15,384 nucleotides of DNA. Source: Pseudomonadota bacterium. Lineage in GTDB: Bacteria > Pseudomonadota > Alphaproteobacteria > Rhizobiales > Xanthobacteraceae. The stretch covers positions 1 to 15,384 of the forward strand of contig JAEYTJ010000025.1 of assembly GCA_023434095.1 (NCBI GenBank), in the 5' to 3' direction. Under the pieces are notes generated by a model, which was not told the DNA's origin, did not search any database, and worked only from the letters and a program-made list of their open reading frames with translations. Of the stretch, positions 1 through 6,975 are shown piece by piece. Every line of letters starts with the position of its first letter. The first letter of the stretch is position 1. The position numbers and the translations under genes are program-made.

Positions 1-43
1 CCCTGCGCCCGCTTCCCCCGCGCCCGGGACTCCGGCGCCATGA
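1..43 (+). CDS. C-terminal tail of upstream gene, probably ExbD (partial)
   Basis: A frame open from the left edge (first complete codon at position 2) ends in TGA at 41-43 and encodes a Pro/Ala-rich tail, PAPASPAPGTPAP. The stop overlaps the tonB ATG in an ATGA arrangement, the usual sign of translational coupling in an operon. In many alphaproteobacteria exbB-exbD-tonB are adjacent in this order, and ExbD proteins often have low-complexity Pro/Ala tails, so exbD is the best guess. Only 13 residues are visible, with no diagnostic motif. The gene identity is inferred from position, and the frame could also be a chance open stretch. Confidence 0.45.
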   Translation, partial: PAPASPAPGTPAP

Positions 44-912
44 GCCTGCTGCTCGTCCGGGGGAGCGGCGGCCATCGCCTGCGCGAGGCGGGCGTGTGGC
101 TCGCCTGCGGTGCCGTGGTGCTGGTCGTGCACGGCGGCGCGCTCGGCTACATGCTGACCGATCCGCCAATGGTGATGGCCGAGGAACCGGCGGCGATCAT
201 GATCGAGCTGGCGGAGATGCCGGTGGCGCCGGCCGCCGAGCCGATCGAGCTGCCGCCCGGCCCGCAAATGGTCGAGGCGCAGGAGAAAGTCGAGGAGGAG
301 GTTCCCCCGGACCCGCTGGCCGAGGAGGTGGACGACACGCCGCCGCCCGAGCCGCTGCCCGAAGAGGAACCGGTGCCCGAGGTTTCGGAGAGCCCGGCCG
401 AGGACATCGAGGTGCCGTTGCCGCCCCCGCCGCCGCTCGCGCAGGAATTGCCGCCGCCGGAGGAGAAGCCGGAGCCGCCCAAGGAGCAGCCGAAGCCCAA
501 GCCCAAGCCGAAAAAGAAGGAGAAGAGCGATCTTCCCCCGGCGCCGCGCACCTCGGCCGCGCCGTCGATCCAGGCGCAGAATTCGGACCGCATCGCCGCC
601 CCGACCGCGGGCGCGGCGACCTCCAACAGCCGGGCGCCGGCCAATTGGCGCTCGCGGCTGATGGCGCATCTCAACCGGCACAAGCGCTATCCCAGCGGGG
701 AGAGCGGCGCCGGCAAGGCGAGGGTCGCCTTCTCGATCAACCGGGCCGGGCAGGTGCTCTCGGCGCGGCTCGCGGGGTCGTCGGGCAATCCGCGCTTCGA
801 CGAGGAGGCGGTCGCCATGGTGCGCCGCGCCTCGCCGGTGCCGCCCCCGCCGCCCGAAGTGGCGGGAGGCACCATCACCTTCACCGTGCCGGTGCTGTTC
901 AGCCTGCGGTGA
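40..912 (+). CDS. tonB: TonB family energy transducer
   Basis: A 290-residue TonB-like protein that would couple the inner-membrane proton-motive force, through ExbB/ExbD, to outer-membrane receptors for iron chelates and similar ligands. The order of parts is classic. A short cytoplasmic N-terminus is followed by one membrane segment at about residues 18-39, with His31 inside it (TonB proteins carry a functionally important His in this helix). Next comes a long periplasmic Pro/Glu then Pro/Lys-rich spacer at about 64-170. A C-terminal TonB domain at about 202-290 carries the YP signature (KRYPSG, Tyr217-Pro218) and the beta-strand ending FTVPVLFSLR. The ATG at 40 lacks a good Shine-Dalgarno but overlaps the stop of the preceding frame, which suggests coupled translation. 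Its last 14 bases overlap the end of convergent dppF. The family call is firm; the receptors served are unknown. Confidence 0.93.
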   Translation: MSLLLVRGSGGHRLREAGVWLACGAVVLVVHGGALGYMLTDPPMVMAEEPAAIMIELAEMPVAPAAEPIELPPGPQMVEAQEKVEEEVPPDPLAEEVDDTPPPEPLPEEEPVPEVSESPAEDIEVPLPPPPPLAQELPPPEEKPEPPKEQPKPKPKPKKKEKSDLPPAPRTSAAPSIQAQNSDRIAAPTAGAATSNSRAPANWRSRLMAHLNRHKRYPSGESGAGKARVAFSINRAGQVLSARLAGSSGNPRFDEEAVAMVRRASPVPPPPPEVAGGTITFTVPVLFSLR

Positions 913-1960
913 CGGCAAGGCCTTCCGGGGTGCCGTCGCCGCCGGTGACCCAGCAGGCGACGCGCTGGGCGCCCTTCTGCGCCAGCGGCGGCATCTCCAC
1001 CCGGCAGCGCTCCACCACCAGCGGGCAGCGTGGGTTGAAGGGGCAGCCGCGCGGCGGGTTGAAGGGCGAGGGCAGTTCGCCCTCCAGCACGATGCGCTCC
1101 TTCTTCGCTTCCGGGTCGGCCACCGGCGTCGCCGAGAGCAGCGCGCGCGTATAGGGGTGCAGCGGCGTCTCGAAGATGGCGTCGCGCGGGCCGTGCTCGA
1201 CAGCGCGGCCGAGATACATCACCAGCACTTCGTCCGCCATGTGCCGGACCACGCCGAGATCGTGGGACACGAAGACATAGGCGACGCCGAGCTGCTCCTG
1301 CAGTTCCACCAGCAGGTTCAGCACCTGCGCCCGCACCGACACGTCGAGCGCGGAGACCGGCTCGTCCAGCACCAGTATCTTCGGGCGCAGCACCAGCGCG
1401 CGGGCGACGGAGATGCGCTGGCGCTGCCCGCCGGAGAACATGTGGGGATAGCGGCCGTGATGTTCCGGCCGCAGCCCCACTCGGGTCATCATGTCCAGCG
1501 CCCGGGCGCGCCGCTCCGTGGCGGAAAGCCGGGTATTGACCAGCAGCGGCTCCTCGATCGCCTTGCCCACGGTCTGGCGCGGGTTGAGGGAGCCGAACGG
1601 GTTCTGGAACACCATCTGAACCTCGCCGCGGTAGCGCCGCAGCGTGTGCGCGTCCGCCTCCGCGACATCGACATCGTCGAGCCGCAGCGAGCCGGCGCCC
1701 GGCCGTTCGATCAGGGTGAGCATGCGGGCCAGCGTCGACTTGCCGGAGCCGGATTCGCCGACCACCGCCAGCGTCGAGCGCGGGGCGAGGCGGAAACTGA
1801 TGCCGGCCACCGCCTTCACCGTGGCGGATTTGGCGAACAGGCCTCGCGAGACCTCGTAGCTCTGTACGAGGCCGACTGCCTCCATCACCGCTTCCAAGGG
1901 CGGGGTGTCGTGGGGCCGAGAGGCGTGAGACACGGCTGCGCGGGACACGGGAGCGCTCAT
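899..1960 (-). CDS. dppF: Dipeptide ABC transporter ATP-binding protein DppF
   Basis: A 353-residue cytoplasmic ATPase, the second nucleotide-binding subunit of a dipeptide/oligopeptide importer. Visible motifs are Walker A GESGSGKST (68-76), Q-loop in MVFQNPFGSLNP (116-127), ABC signature FSGGQRQR (175-182), Walker B ILVLDEPVSALD (195-206) and switch His233 in VFVSHD. The C-terminal extension typical of the DppD/DppF/OppD/OppF branch is present, with cysteines 306, 312, 319 and 336. In solved Dpp structures such cysteines bind an iron-sulfur cluster. The ATG overlaps the dppD stop as ATGA (1957-1960), so translation is probably coupled. It is the last gene of the operon and ends inside the 3' end of tonB with no room for a conventional terminator. 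DppF rather than OppF is chosen because the operon's binding protein is clearly DppA-like. Confidence 0.93.
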   Translation of the reverse strand: MSAPVSRAAVSHASRPHDTPPLEAVMEAVGLVQSYEVSRGLFAKSATVKAVAGISFRLAPRSTLAVVGESGSGKSTLARMLTLIERPGAGSLRLDDVDVAEADAHTLRRYRGEVQMVFQNPFGSLNPRQTVGKAIEEPLLVNTRLSATERRARALDMMTRVGLRPEHHGRYPHMFSGGQRQRISVARALVLRPKILVLDEPVSALDVSVRAQVLNLLVELQEQLGVAYVFVSHDLGVVRHMADEVLVMYLGRAVEHGPRDAIFETPLHPYTRALLSATPVADPEAKKERIVLEGELPSPFNPPRGCPFNPRCPLVVERCRVEMPPLAQKGAQRVACWVTGGDGTPEGLAVTAG

Positions 1961-2946
1961 GCCGCGAACTCCCGGCGCTGGGGCACACCCGCAATGAGCG
2001 GCGTGTGGCAGAGGGCGAGGCCGAGTTCCGCCCGCGCGCGCGGCGGCGGCACGGTGCGGCAGGTCTCGGTGGCGAAGCGGCAGCGCGGCGAGAACAGGCA
2101 GCCCGCCGGCCGGTCCGCCAGCCCCGGCACGATGCCGGGAATGGACGGCAGAAGCCGGCCCTGCGCGCGCTCCGGCAGCGCCGCCAGCAGGGCGGCGGTG
2201 TAGGGGTGATGCGGATCGCGGAACAGGCCGCGCCTGTCCTGCATCTCCACCTGCTGGCCGGCATAGTGCACGCAGACGCGCTGCGCCGTTTCCGCCACCA
2301 CGCCCATGTCATGGGTGATGAGCACCAGCCCGACGCCGCTCTCCTTCTGCAGCTTCAGCAGCAGATCGAGAATCTGCGCCTGGATGGTGACGTCGAGCGC
2401 GGTGGTCGGCTCGTCGGCGATGATGAGCTTGGGATTGCAGGCCAGCGCCATGGCGATCATCACCCGCTGGCTCATGCCGCCGGAGAGCTGGTGCGGAAAC
2501 GCCTTCAGCCGCCGCTCCGGCTCGGGAATGCCCACCAGCTCCAGCAGTTCCACCGCCCGCGCCTGGCGCTGGGCGCGGGAGAGATCGAGATGCGCGGCCA
2601 TCGCCTCGCGGATCTGGAAGCCGACGGTGAAGCACGGGTTGAGGCTCGACATCGGCTCCTGGAAGATCATGGCGAGGTCCCGCCCGATGATCTTGCGCCG
2701 CTCGCGGGCGGAGAGGGCGAGGAGGTCGCGCCCGTCGAACATCATCCGGTCGGCGGTGACGGTGGCGATCCAGGGCAAGAGGCCCATCACCGCCAGCATC
2801 GCCACCGACTTGCCGGAGCCGGATTCGCCGACGATGGCGACGAGTTCGCCCGGGGCAACATCGAGATCCACCTTGTCCACGGCGCGGAACGGCCCGCGCC
2901 CGGTGGCGAAGGTGACGGAGAGGTTGCGGATGGAGAGCAGGGACAT
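1957..2946 (-). CDS. dppD: Dipeptide ABC transporter ATP-binding protein DppD
   Basis: A 329-residue ATPase that pairs with DppF to drive import through DppB/DppC. Motifs are Walker A GESGSGKS (40-47), Q-loop IFQEPMSSLNP (94-104), signature LSGGMSQR (154-161), Walker B LIIADEPTTALD (174-185) and switch His212 in LITHD. C-terminal cysteines 283, 289, 296 and 313 match the iron-sulfur-binding tail known for this family. The frame is open further upstream, but the start at 2946 is chosen for two reasons: it begins at the conserved MSLLSIRNLSV, and it overlaps the dppC stop as TGATG. The upstream extension is only a shadow of dppC in another frame. The dppF start overlaps its stop by four bases. 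Confidence 0.94.
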   Translation of the reverse strand: MSLLSIRNLSVTFATGRGPFRAVDKVDLDVAPGELVAIVGESGSGKSVAMLAVMGLLPWIATVTADRMMFDGRDLLALSARERRKIIGRDLAMIFQEPMSSLNPCFTVGFQIREAMAAHLDLSRAQRQARAVELLELVGIPEPERRLKAFPHQLSGGMSQRVMIAMALACNPKLIIADEPTTALDVTIQAQILDLLLKLQKESGVGLVLITHDMGVVAETAQRVCVHYAGQQVEMQDRRGLFRDPHHPYTAALLAALPERAQGRLLPSIPGIVPGLADRPAGCLFSPRCRFATETCRTVPPPRARAELGLALCHTPLIAGVPQRREFAA

Positions 2947-3926
2947 CAGCTCCGCCTCAGCTTGGGGTCGAGAGCGTCGCGCAGACCGTCGCCCATCAGG
3001 TTGATGGCGACCACGGTGACGAGGATGGCGAGGCCGGGAAGCGTCACGATCCACGGGGCGGAGCGGATGAATTCGCGCGCATCCGCCAGCATGGCGCCCC
3101 ATTCCGGCGTCGGCGGCTGGGCGCCGAGGCCGAGAAAGCCGAGCGCCGCCGCTTCCAGAATGGCGTCGGAAATGCCGAGCGCGGCCTGCACGATGAGCGG
3201 GGCGAGGCAGTTCGGCAGCACGGTGACGAACATCAGCCGCAGCCGGCCGACGCCGGCGACCTGCGCGGCGATCACATATTCCTTCGACAGCTCGGCCAGC
3301 GCGGCGGCGCGCACGAGGCGCACATAGCGCGGGAGGTAGACCACCGTGACCGCGACGATGGTGTTGGTGAGGCTGGGGCCGAGCACGGCGACGATGAGGA
3401 TGGCGAGCACCAGGCTCGGGATCGCCACCACCATGTCCATGACGCGCATGATCACCACCTCGACGAGGCCGCGCAGGAAGGCGCTCGCGAGGCCGAGAAC
3501 GATGCCGAGCGCCACCGACACCACCATCACCGACAGGCCGATGCCGAGCGAGATGCGCGCGCCATAGATCAGGCGGGAGAGCACGTCGCGCCCCACCGCA
3601 TCCGTGCCGAACGGGAAGGTCCAGTTGCCGCCGGCCCAGACCGGGGGCAGCAGCACGCTCTGGCGGAACTGCTCGATCGGCGAATGCGGCGCCACGAAGG
3701 GCGCGAACAGCGCCAGCAGGGTGATGAACACGACGATGGCGAGGCCGAGCACGGCGCCGCGATTCTCGCTGAAGGCGGACCAGAAGGCCCGGAGCGGCGA
3801 GGGCTCGGCGCCCACCGGCTCCACCTCCGCCACGGCGGCGCCACCGAGGCTGAGGCCGGAATCGCTGACCAGCAGGCGCTCGGGCGCGGTCGGCATGGGA
3901 TCGTCGATGGCGTTTTCCTCAGCCAT
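2946..3926 (-). CDS. dppC: Dipeptide ABC transporter permease DppC
   Basis: A 326-residue inner-membrane permease of the DppC/OppC type. After a variable cytoplasmic N-terminus of about 50 residues, hydrophobic segments lie at about 58-80, 124-150, 158-180, 185-200, 240-265 and 293-312. The family motif FGTDAVGRDVLSRLIYGAR is at 106-124. The EAA-like loop that contacts the ATPases is at about 219-239, ending VTVLPN. The start at 3926 is preferred over ATG at 3953 because GAGGA lies six bases upstream of it and the overlap with the dppB stop is then a short ATGGCTGA rather than 35 bases. The stop shares a base with the dppD start. The family is certain; substrate preference rests on the DppA partner. 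Confidence 0.92.
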   Translation of the reverse strand: MAEENAIDDPMPTAPERLLVSDSGLSLGGAAVAEVEPVGAEPSPLRAFWSAFSENRGAVLGLAIVVFITLLALFAPFVAPHSPIEQFRQSVLLPPVWAGGNWTFPFGTDAVGRDVLSRLIYGARISLGIGLSVMVVSVALGIVLGLASAFLRGLVEVVIMRVMDMVVAIPSLVLAILIVAVLGPSLTNTIVAVTVVYLPRYVRLVRAAALAELSKEYVIAAQVAGVGRLRLMFVTVLPNCLAPLIVQAALGISDAILEAAALGFLGLGAQPPTPEWGAMLADAREFIRSAPWIVTLPGLAILVTVVAINLMGDGLRDALDPKLRRS

Positions 3927-4929
3927 GCCGGATCCTCGGATTGATCGCGACATAGAGCATGTCGACGATGAGATTGACGAGGATGACGATGGCGGAGATC
4001 AGCATGATGCCGCCCTGCAGCGCGGGATAGTCGCGGCGGGAGATCGATTCGATCAGCCATTTGCCCACCCCCGGCCAGGCGAAGATGGTCTCGGTCAGCA
4101 CCGCGCCGGCCAGCAGCGTGCCGGTCTGCAGGCCGACCACGGTGACGACAGGGATCAGCGCGTTGCGCAGCGCGTGAAGCCCGACCACGCGCAGCGGCGA
4201 GAGGCCCTTGGCGCGCGCCGTGCGCACATAGTCCTCGCCCAACACTTCCAGCATGGAGGAGCGCGTCATGCGCGCGATCACCGCCAGCGGAATGGTGCCG
4301 AGCACGATGGAGGGAAGGATGAGATGGGCGACCGCCGCGCCGAAGGCGCCGTCCTCGCCCGACAGCACGCTGTCGATCAGCATGAAGCCGGTGACCGGCT
4401 CGAAGTAATAGTTGATGAGGTCCATGCGGCCGGAAACCGGGGTCAGGCCCAGATATTCCGACATGAACATGATGAGCAGCAGGCCCCACCAGAAGATCGG
4501 CATGGAATAGCCCGCCAGCGCCACGGCCATCACCGAATGGTCGAGCACCGAGCCGCGCTTGACCGCCGCCAGCACGCCCGCCGGCACGCCGAGCACGATG
4601 GCGAAGACGAGGGCGCACAGGGCGAGTTCCAGCGTCGCCGGGAAGAGGATGAGGAATTCGTGCAGCACCGGCGTCTTGGTGACGATGGAAACGCCGAAGT
4701 CGCCGTGCAGCAGGGCGTAGACGTAGTCGAGGAACTGCTTCCACACCGGCTGGTCGAGGCCGAGTTCGTGGCGCAGCGCCGCCAGACGTTCGGGGTCGAT
4801 GCCGCGCTCCCCGGTGCGTGCCTCGATCGGGTCGCCGGGCACGAGGCGCACGGCGACGAAGGTGACGAACATCAGCGCCACGAAGGTGGGCAGCGTGAGC
4901 GCGATGCGGCGTAGGATGAGTTTCAGCAT
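3919..4929 (-). CDS. dppB: Dipeptide ABC transporter permease DppB
   Basis: A 336-residue inner-membrane permease, partner of DppC. It begins with the family-typical N-terminal helix (MLKLILRRIALTLPTF) and the following RLVPGDP motif (28-34). A periplasmic region contains LGLDQPVWKQFLDY (56-69) and GDFGVSI (76-82). Several membrane helices follow, with the EAA loop EDYVRTARAKGLSP at about 232-245 and the TETIFAWPGVGKW motif at 279-291. Length and motifs match E. coli DppB well. The ATG at 4929 has no clear Shine-Dalgarno, although no better in-frame start is visible. Unlike the other dpp junctions, it lies 185 bp from the preceding gene dppA, with hairpins between. Confidence 0.93.
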   Translation of the reverse strand: MLKLILRRIALTLPTFVALMFVTFVAVRLVPGDPIEARTGERGIDPERLAALRHELGLDQPVWKQFLDYVYALLHGDFGVSIVTKTPVLHEFLILFPATLELALCALVFAIVLGVPAGVLAAVKRGSVLDHSVMAVALAGYSMPIFWWGLLLIMFMSEYLGLTPVSGRMDLINYYFEPVTGFMLIDSVLSGEDGAFGAAVAHLILPSIVLGTIPLAVIARMTRSSMLEVLGEDYVRTARAKGLSPLRVVGLHALRNALIPVVTVVGLQTGTLLAGAVLTETIFAWPGVGKWLIESISRRDYPALQGGIMLISAIVILVNLIVDMLYVAINPRIRHG

Positions 4930-4980
4930 ATGCGGGGCGTACCCATGGGTCGTGCCTCAGCCCTGCAAAGCAGCCGTCCT

Positions 4981-5009
4981 CCCGGACACCGCCGCAGCGG
5001 CGATCCGGG
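4981..5009. repeat. Imperfect palindrome / hairpin in dppA-dppB gap
   Basis: CCCGGA (4981-4986) and TCCGGG (5004-5009) are exact inverted arms. Inside them CGCCG (4990-4994) pairs with CGGCG (4998-5002) around a CAG loop, leaving a small internal bulge. Its outer arms match those of the element at 5044-5074, so the two may be copies of one dispersed palindrome of REP type. It lies downstream of dppA and upstream of dppB in the transcript. Confidence 0.6.
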
Positions 5010-5043
5010 GTCGCGAGACGGACATGCACCTTGGCGGGTGGCG

Positions 5044-5074
5044 ATCCCGGATCGCGGCAGGCCGCGTCCGGGAT
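5044..5074. repeat. Long palindrome / hairpin in dppA-dppB gap
   Basis: ATCCCGGA (5044-5051) is the exact reverse complement of TCCGGGAT (5067-5074). The interior CGCGGC (5053-5058) and GCCGCG (5061-5066) also pair, with one unpaired T at 5052 and a two-base apex AG. The result is a 14-bp stem broken only by a single bulge. There is no T-run on either side, so it is a REP-like element or RNA 3'-end stabiliser more than a classical terminator. Confidence 0.7.
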
Positions 5075-5084
5075 GACGGTCAAT

Positions 5085-5104
5085 CCGGGGCACGGCGGCC
5101 CCGG
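5085..5104. terminator. Hairpin just after dppA, possible attenuator
   Basis: CCGGGGC (5085-5091) pairs perfectly with GCCCCGG (5098-5104) around a six-base loop. It begins 10 bases after the dppA stop on the minus strand. No U-tract follows in the transcript, so it is probably a weak or partial terminator, or protects the dppA message from 3' decay. It would help explain how a binding protein can be made in excess over its permeases. Confidence 0.45.
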
Positions 5105-5114
5105 GCGGGCGCGA

Positions 5115-6713
5115 TCACTTCAGGTCGACGCCGTAGAATTCGTGGCGGCCGAGCGGGCTGACCTTGTAGTCGACCACTTCCTTGCGGGTCGGCTCGTAGA
5201 CCACCGAATGGGCGATGGTGAACCAGGGCGCCTCTTCCTTCACGATGACCTGCGCCTGCTCGTAGAGCTTGGTGCGTTCGGCGACGTCCGAAATGGTCTT
5301 CGCCTTGTTGATGAGGTCGTCGAACTCCTTGTTGCACCACTTGGAGAGGTTCTGCCCGCCCGGGCGGGCCGCGGCGCAGCCGAGCAGGAAGAAGAAGTTG
5401 TCCGGGTCGCCATTGTCGCCGGTCCAGCCGAGCTGGCCGGTCATGTGCTCGCCCTGCTGCAGCCGCTTGCGGTACTCGCCCCATTCATAGGAGACGAGCT
5501 TGGCGTTGACGCCGATCTTGGCGAGGTCCGCCTGCATGATCTCGGCGATACGCTTGGCATTGGGGTTGTAGGGGCGCTGCACCGGCATCCACCACAGGTC
5601 GATGTCGAGCGGCGTCGTCACGCCCGCATCGGCCAGCATCTGCTTGGCCTTCTCGGGATCGTAGGGGTAGTCCTTCACGTCCTTGTTGTAGGACCAGATG
5701 GTCGGCGGGATCGGGTTGATCGCGCCCTGGCCGGCGCCCTGGTAGACGTCCTTGATGATGGCGGCCTTGTCGATCGCCATGTTGAACGCCTGCCGGACCT
5801 CCTTCTTGTCGAAGGGCGGCTTCTGGGTGTTGAACGAGAGATAGCCGATGTTCAGGCCCGGCTGGGAGATCAGGTTGACCACCGGGTCGGTCTTCAGGCC
5901 GGCGATGTCGGCCGGGTTCGGCGCGATCATCACATGGCACTCGCCCTTCTTCAGCTTGGCGTAGCGCGCGGTCGGGTCGGGGGTGATGGCGTAGACGAGG
6001 TTGTCCAGCGCCGGCTTGCCGGCGAAATAGGCCGGGTTGGCCTTGTAGCGGATCACCGCGTCCTTCTGGTAGTTGACGAAGGAGAACGGGCCGGTGCCGA
6101 CCGGAATCTGGTCGTACTGCTCGGGCGTGCCCTTCTTGAGCAGGAAGTCGGCATATTCCTTCGAGGTGATGGTGCCGAAATCCATGGCGAGGTTCGCCAG
6201 CATCGGCGAGTTCGGCTCGGTCAGCACGAACTTGACGGTGTAGTCGTCCACCTTGTCGATCGACTTGAGCAGGTCGGGCATGCTCATGTCGTTGAAGTAG
6301 TCATACGCGCCGCCGGTGACCTTGTGGTACGGGTTCTCCGGCTTCCACTGGCGCTCGAACGAGAACAGCACGTCGTCCGCGTTGAAGTCGCGGGTCGGGG
6401 TGAAGCCGTTCACGCCGGAATGAAACTTCACGCCCTTGCGCAGCTTGAAGGTGATTTCCTTGCCGTCCTCGCTCACCGTCCAGCTCTCCGCGAGGGAAGG
6501 GACGACCTTGGTCGTGCCGCGCTCGAACTCGACAAGCTGGTTGTATACCGGACGGGCGGCGTCGAAGCTGGTGCCGGTGGTATTGAGGGCGGGGGTGAAG
6601 TTTTCCGGGCTCCCTTCGGAGCAGTAGACGAGCGTCTTGGCCGCGAAGGCCGGCGCGCACAGCGCGACGAGCATTGCAGCCGCAAGGGCTGCCTTGGCAT
6701 TGATAGCCGGCAT
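5115..6713 (-). CDS. dppA: Periplasmic dipeptide-binding protein DppA
   Basis: A 532-residue solute-binding protein that captures dipeptides in the periplasm and delivers them to DppBC. The Sec signal peptide is residues 1 to about 25 (hydrophobic core, then CAPAFAA), and the mature protein starts near KTLVYCSEGSPENF, as in E. coli DppA. Cys31, Cys259, Cys446 and Cys460 correspond to the four disulfide cysteines of that protein (mature Cys31 and Cys259 fall at 6 and 234 if cleavage follows residue 25). The loop TGDNGDPDNF (431-440) contains the Asp expected to hold the peptide amino group. The start at 6713 is chosen because AGGGGA lies seven bases upstream and the signal peptide begins there; the longer open frame (to 6779) adds a charged stretch unsuited to export. 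It heads the dpp operon. Confidence 0.95.
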   Translation of the reverse strand: MPAINAKAALAAAMLVALCAPAFAAKTLVYCSEGSPENFTPALNTTGTSFDAARPVYNQLVEFERGTTKVVPSLAESWTVSEDGKEITFKLRKGVKFHSGVNGFTPTRDFNADDVLFSFERQWKPENPYHKVTGGAYDYFNDMSMPDLLKSIDKVDDYTVKFVLTEPNSPMLANLAMDFGTITSKEYADFLLKKGTPEQYDQIPVGTGPFSFVNYQKDAVIRYKANPAYFAGKPALDNLVYAITPDPTARYAKLKKGECHVMIAPNPADIAGLKTDPVVNLISQPGLNIGYLSFNTQKPPFDKKEVRQAFNMAIDKAAIIKDVYQGAGQGAINPIPPTIWSYNKDVKDYPYDPEKAKQMLADAGVTTPLDIDLWWMPVQRPYNPNAKRIAEIMQADLAKIGVNAKLVSYEWGEYRKRLQQGEHMTGQLGWTGDNGDPDNFFFLLGCAAARPGGQNLSKWCNKEFDDLINKAKTISDVAERTKLYEQAQVIVKEEAPWFTIAHSVVYEPTRKEVVDYKVSPLGRHEFYGVDLK

Positions 6714-6801
6714 CTCTGATTCCCCTCTCATAGACCGCGCGACGGCGTGCCCATTGTTTGGGCCGGCCCATTGCGTCATCTCAGCGGTCCGATTTCACAA
6801 C

Positions 6802-6817
6802 TGAAACACGTGTCTCA
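6802..6817. promoter_or_regulatory. Candidate operator palindrome
   Basis: TGAAACACGTGTCTCA is a 16-bp near-perfect palindrome with one mismatched pair, built on the perfect core ACACGTGT (6806-6813). It lies in the AT-richer centre of the dppA/gcdH gap, about 90 bp from dppA and 160 bp from gcdH. Its size and symmetry fit a dimeric repressor or activator site (TetR, GntR or LysR type). No cognate regulator is encoded beside it, so assignment to either gene is open. Confidence 0.45.
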
Positions 6818-6820
6818 ACG

Positions 6821-6828
6821 TTGCGCAA
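6821..6828. promoter_or_regulatory. Short palindrome TTGCGCAA
   Basis: TTGCGCAA is a perfect 8-bp palindrome starting three bases after the 16-bp palindrome. Its flanks ACG and CGT are also complementary if one extra T (6829) is looped out, giving a near-palindrome over 6818-6832. Two adjacent symmetric sites suggest a compound operator, but an 8-mer alone can occur by chance. Confidence 0.3.
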
Positions 6829-6975
6829 TCGTACCCCACCCCCCGACCTAAGTCGCATTTCGTTACGTCATGTGCCGTGCCGGGAGCCTTCGTCGAAGGG
6901 CGGATGCGCGCCTTCGCGCGACGTTGTAAGAGAGGCGGGCCGGCCTCGGGTGCCGGCACGTCCGGGAGAATTCTC

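Larger units (their letters stand above)
6714..6975. promoter_or_regulatory. Divergent dppA / gcdH control region
   Basis: These 262 bp separate divergent dppA (-) and gcdH (+) and must contain promoters for both. The middle (about 6785-6870) is clearly more AT-rich than the flanking genes. It contains the palindromes listed separately at 6802-6817 and 6821-6828. No -10/-35 pair matches well enough to assign with confidence; TTGAGA on the minus strand (from 6819 leftward) and TTGCGC on the plus strand (6821-6826) are candidate -35 hexamers. The gcdH-proximal part has a 6-bp stem GCCGGC (6939-6944 with 6952-6957) in the probable leader. Ribosome sites are good for both genes: AGGGGA for dppA, and GGGAGA at 6964-6969 for gcdH. 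Confidence 0.6.

Noticed and set aside
280..530. Repetitive Pro/Glu and Pro/Lys coding stretch in tonB as a tandem repeat element
   Set aside because: It is the periplasmic spacer normally found in TonB proteins; the repetition is at the amino-acid level and not a DNA repeat array.
687..2312. 541-codon minus-strand open frame spanning dppF and part of tonB
   Set aside because: It is out of frame with dppF and dppD, composed of Arg/Ala/Pro-rich sequence, and crosses gene boundaries. It is a frame shadow, not evidence of a fusion or frameshift.
5031..6719. 562-codon plus-strand open frame opposite dppA
   Set aside because: Low-complexity Val/Asp/Arg/Gly translation without motifs; the minus strand encodes an unmistakable DppA with signal peptide and conserved cysteines.
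6877..6975. N-terminal extension of GcdH from an ATG at 6877
   Set aside because: The extension is Arg/Gly-rich and unlike the family; the ATG at 6976 has a proper ribosome site and gives the usual length.
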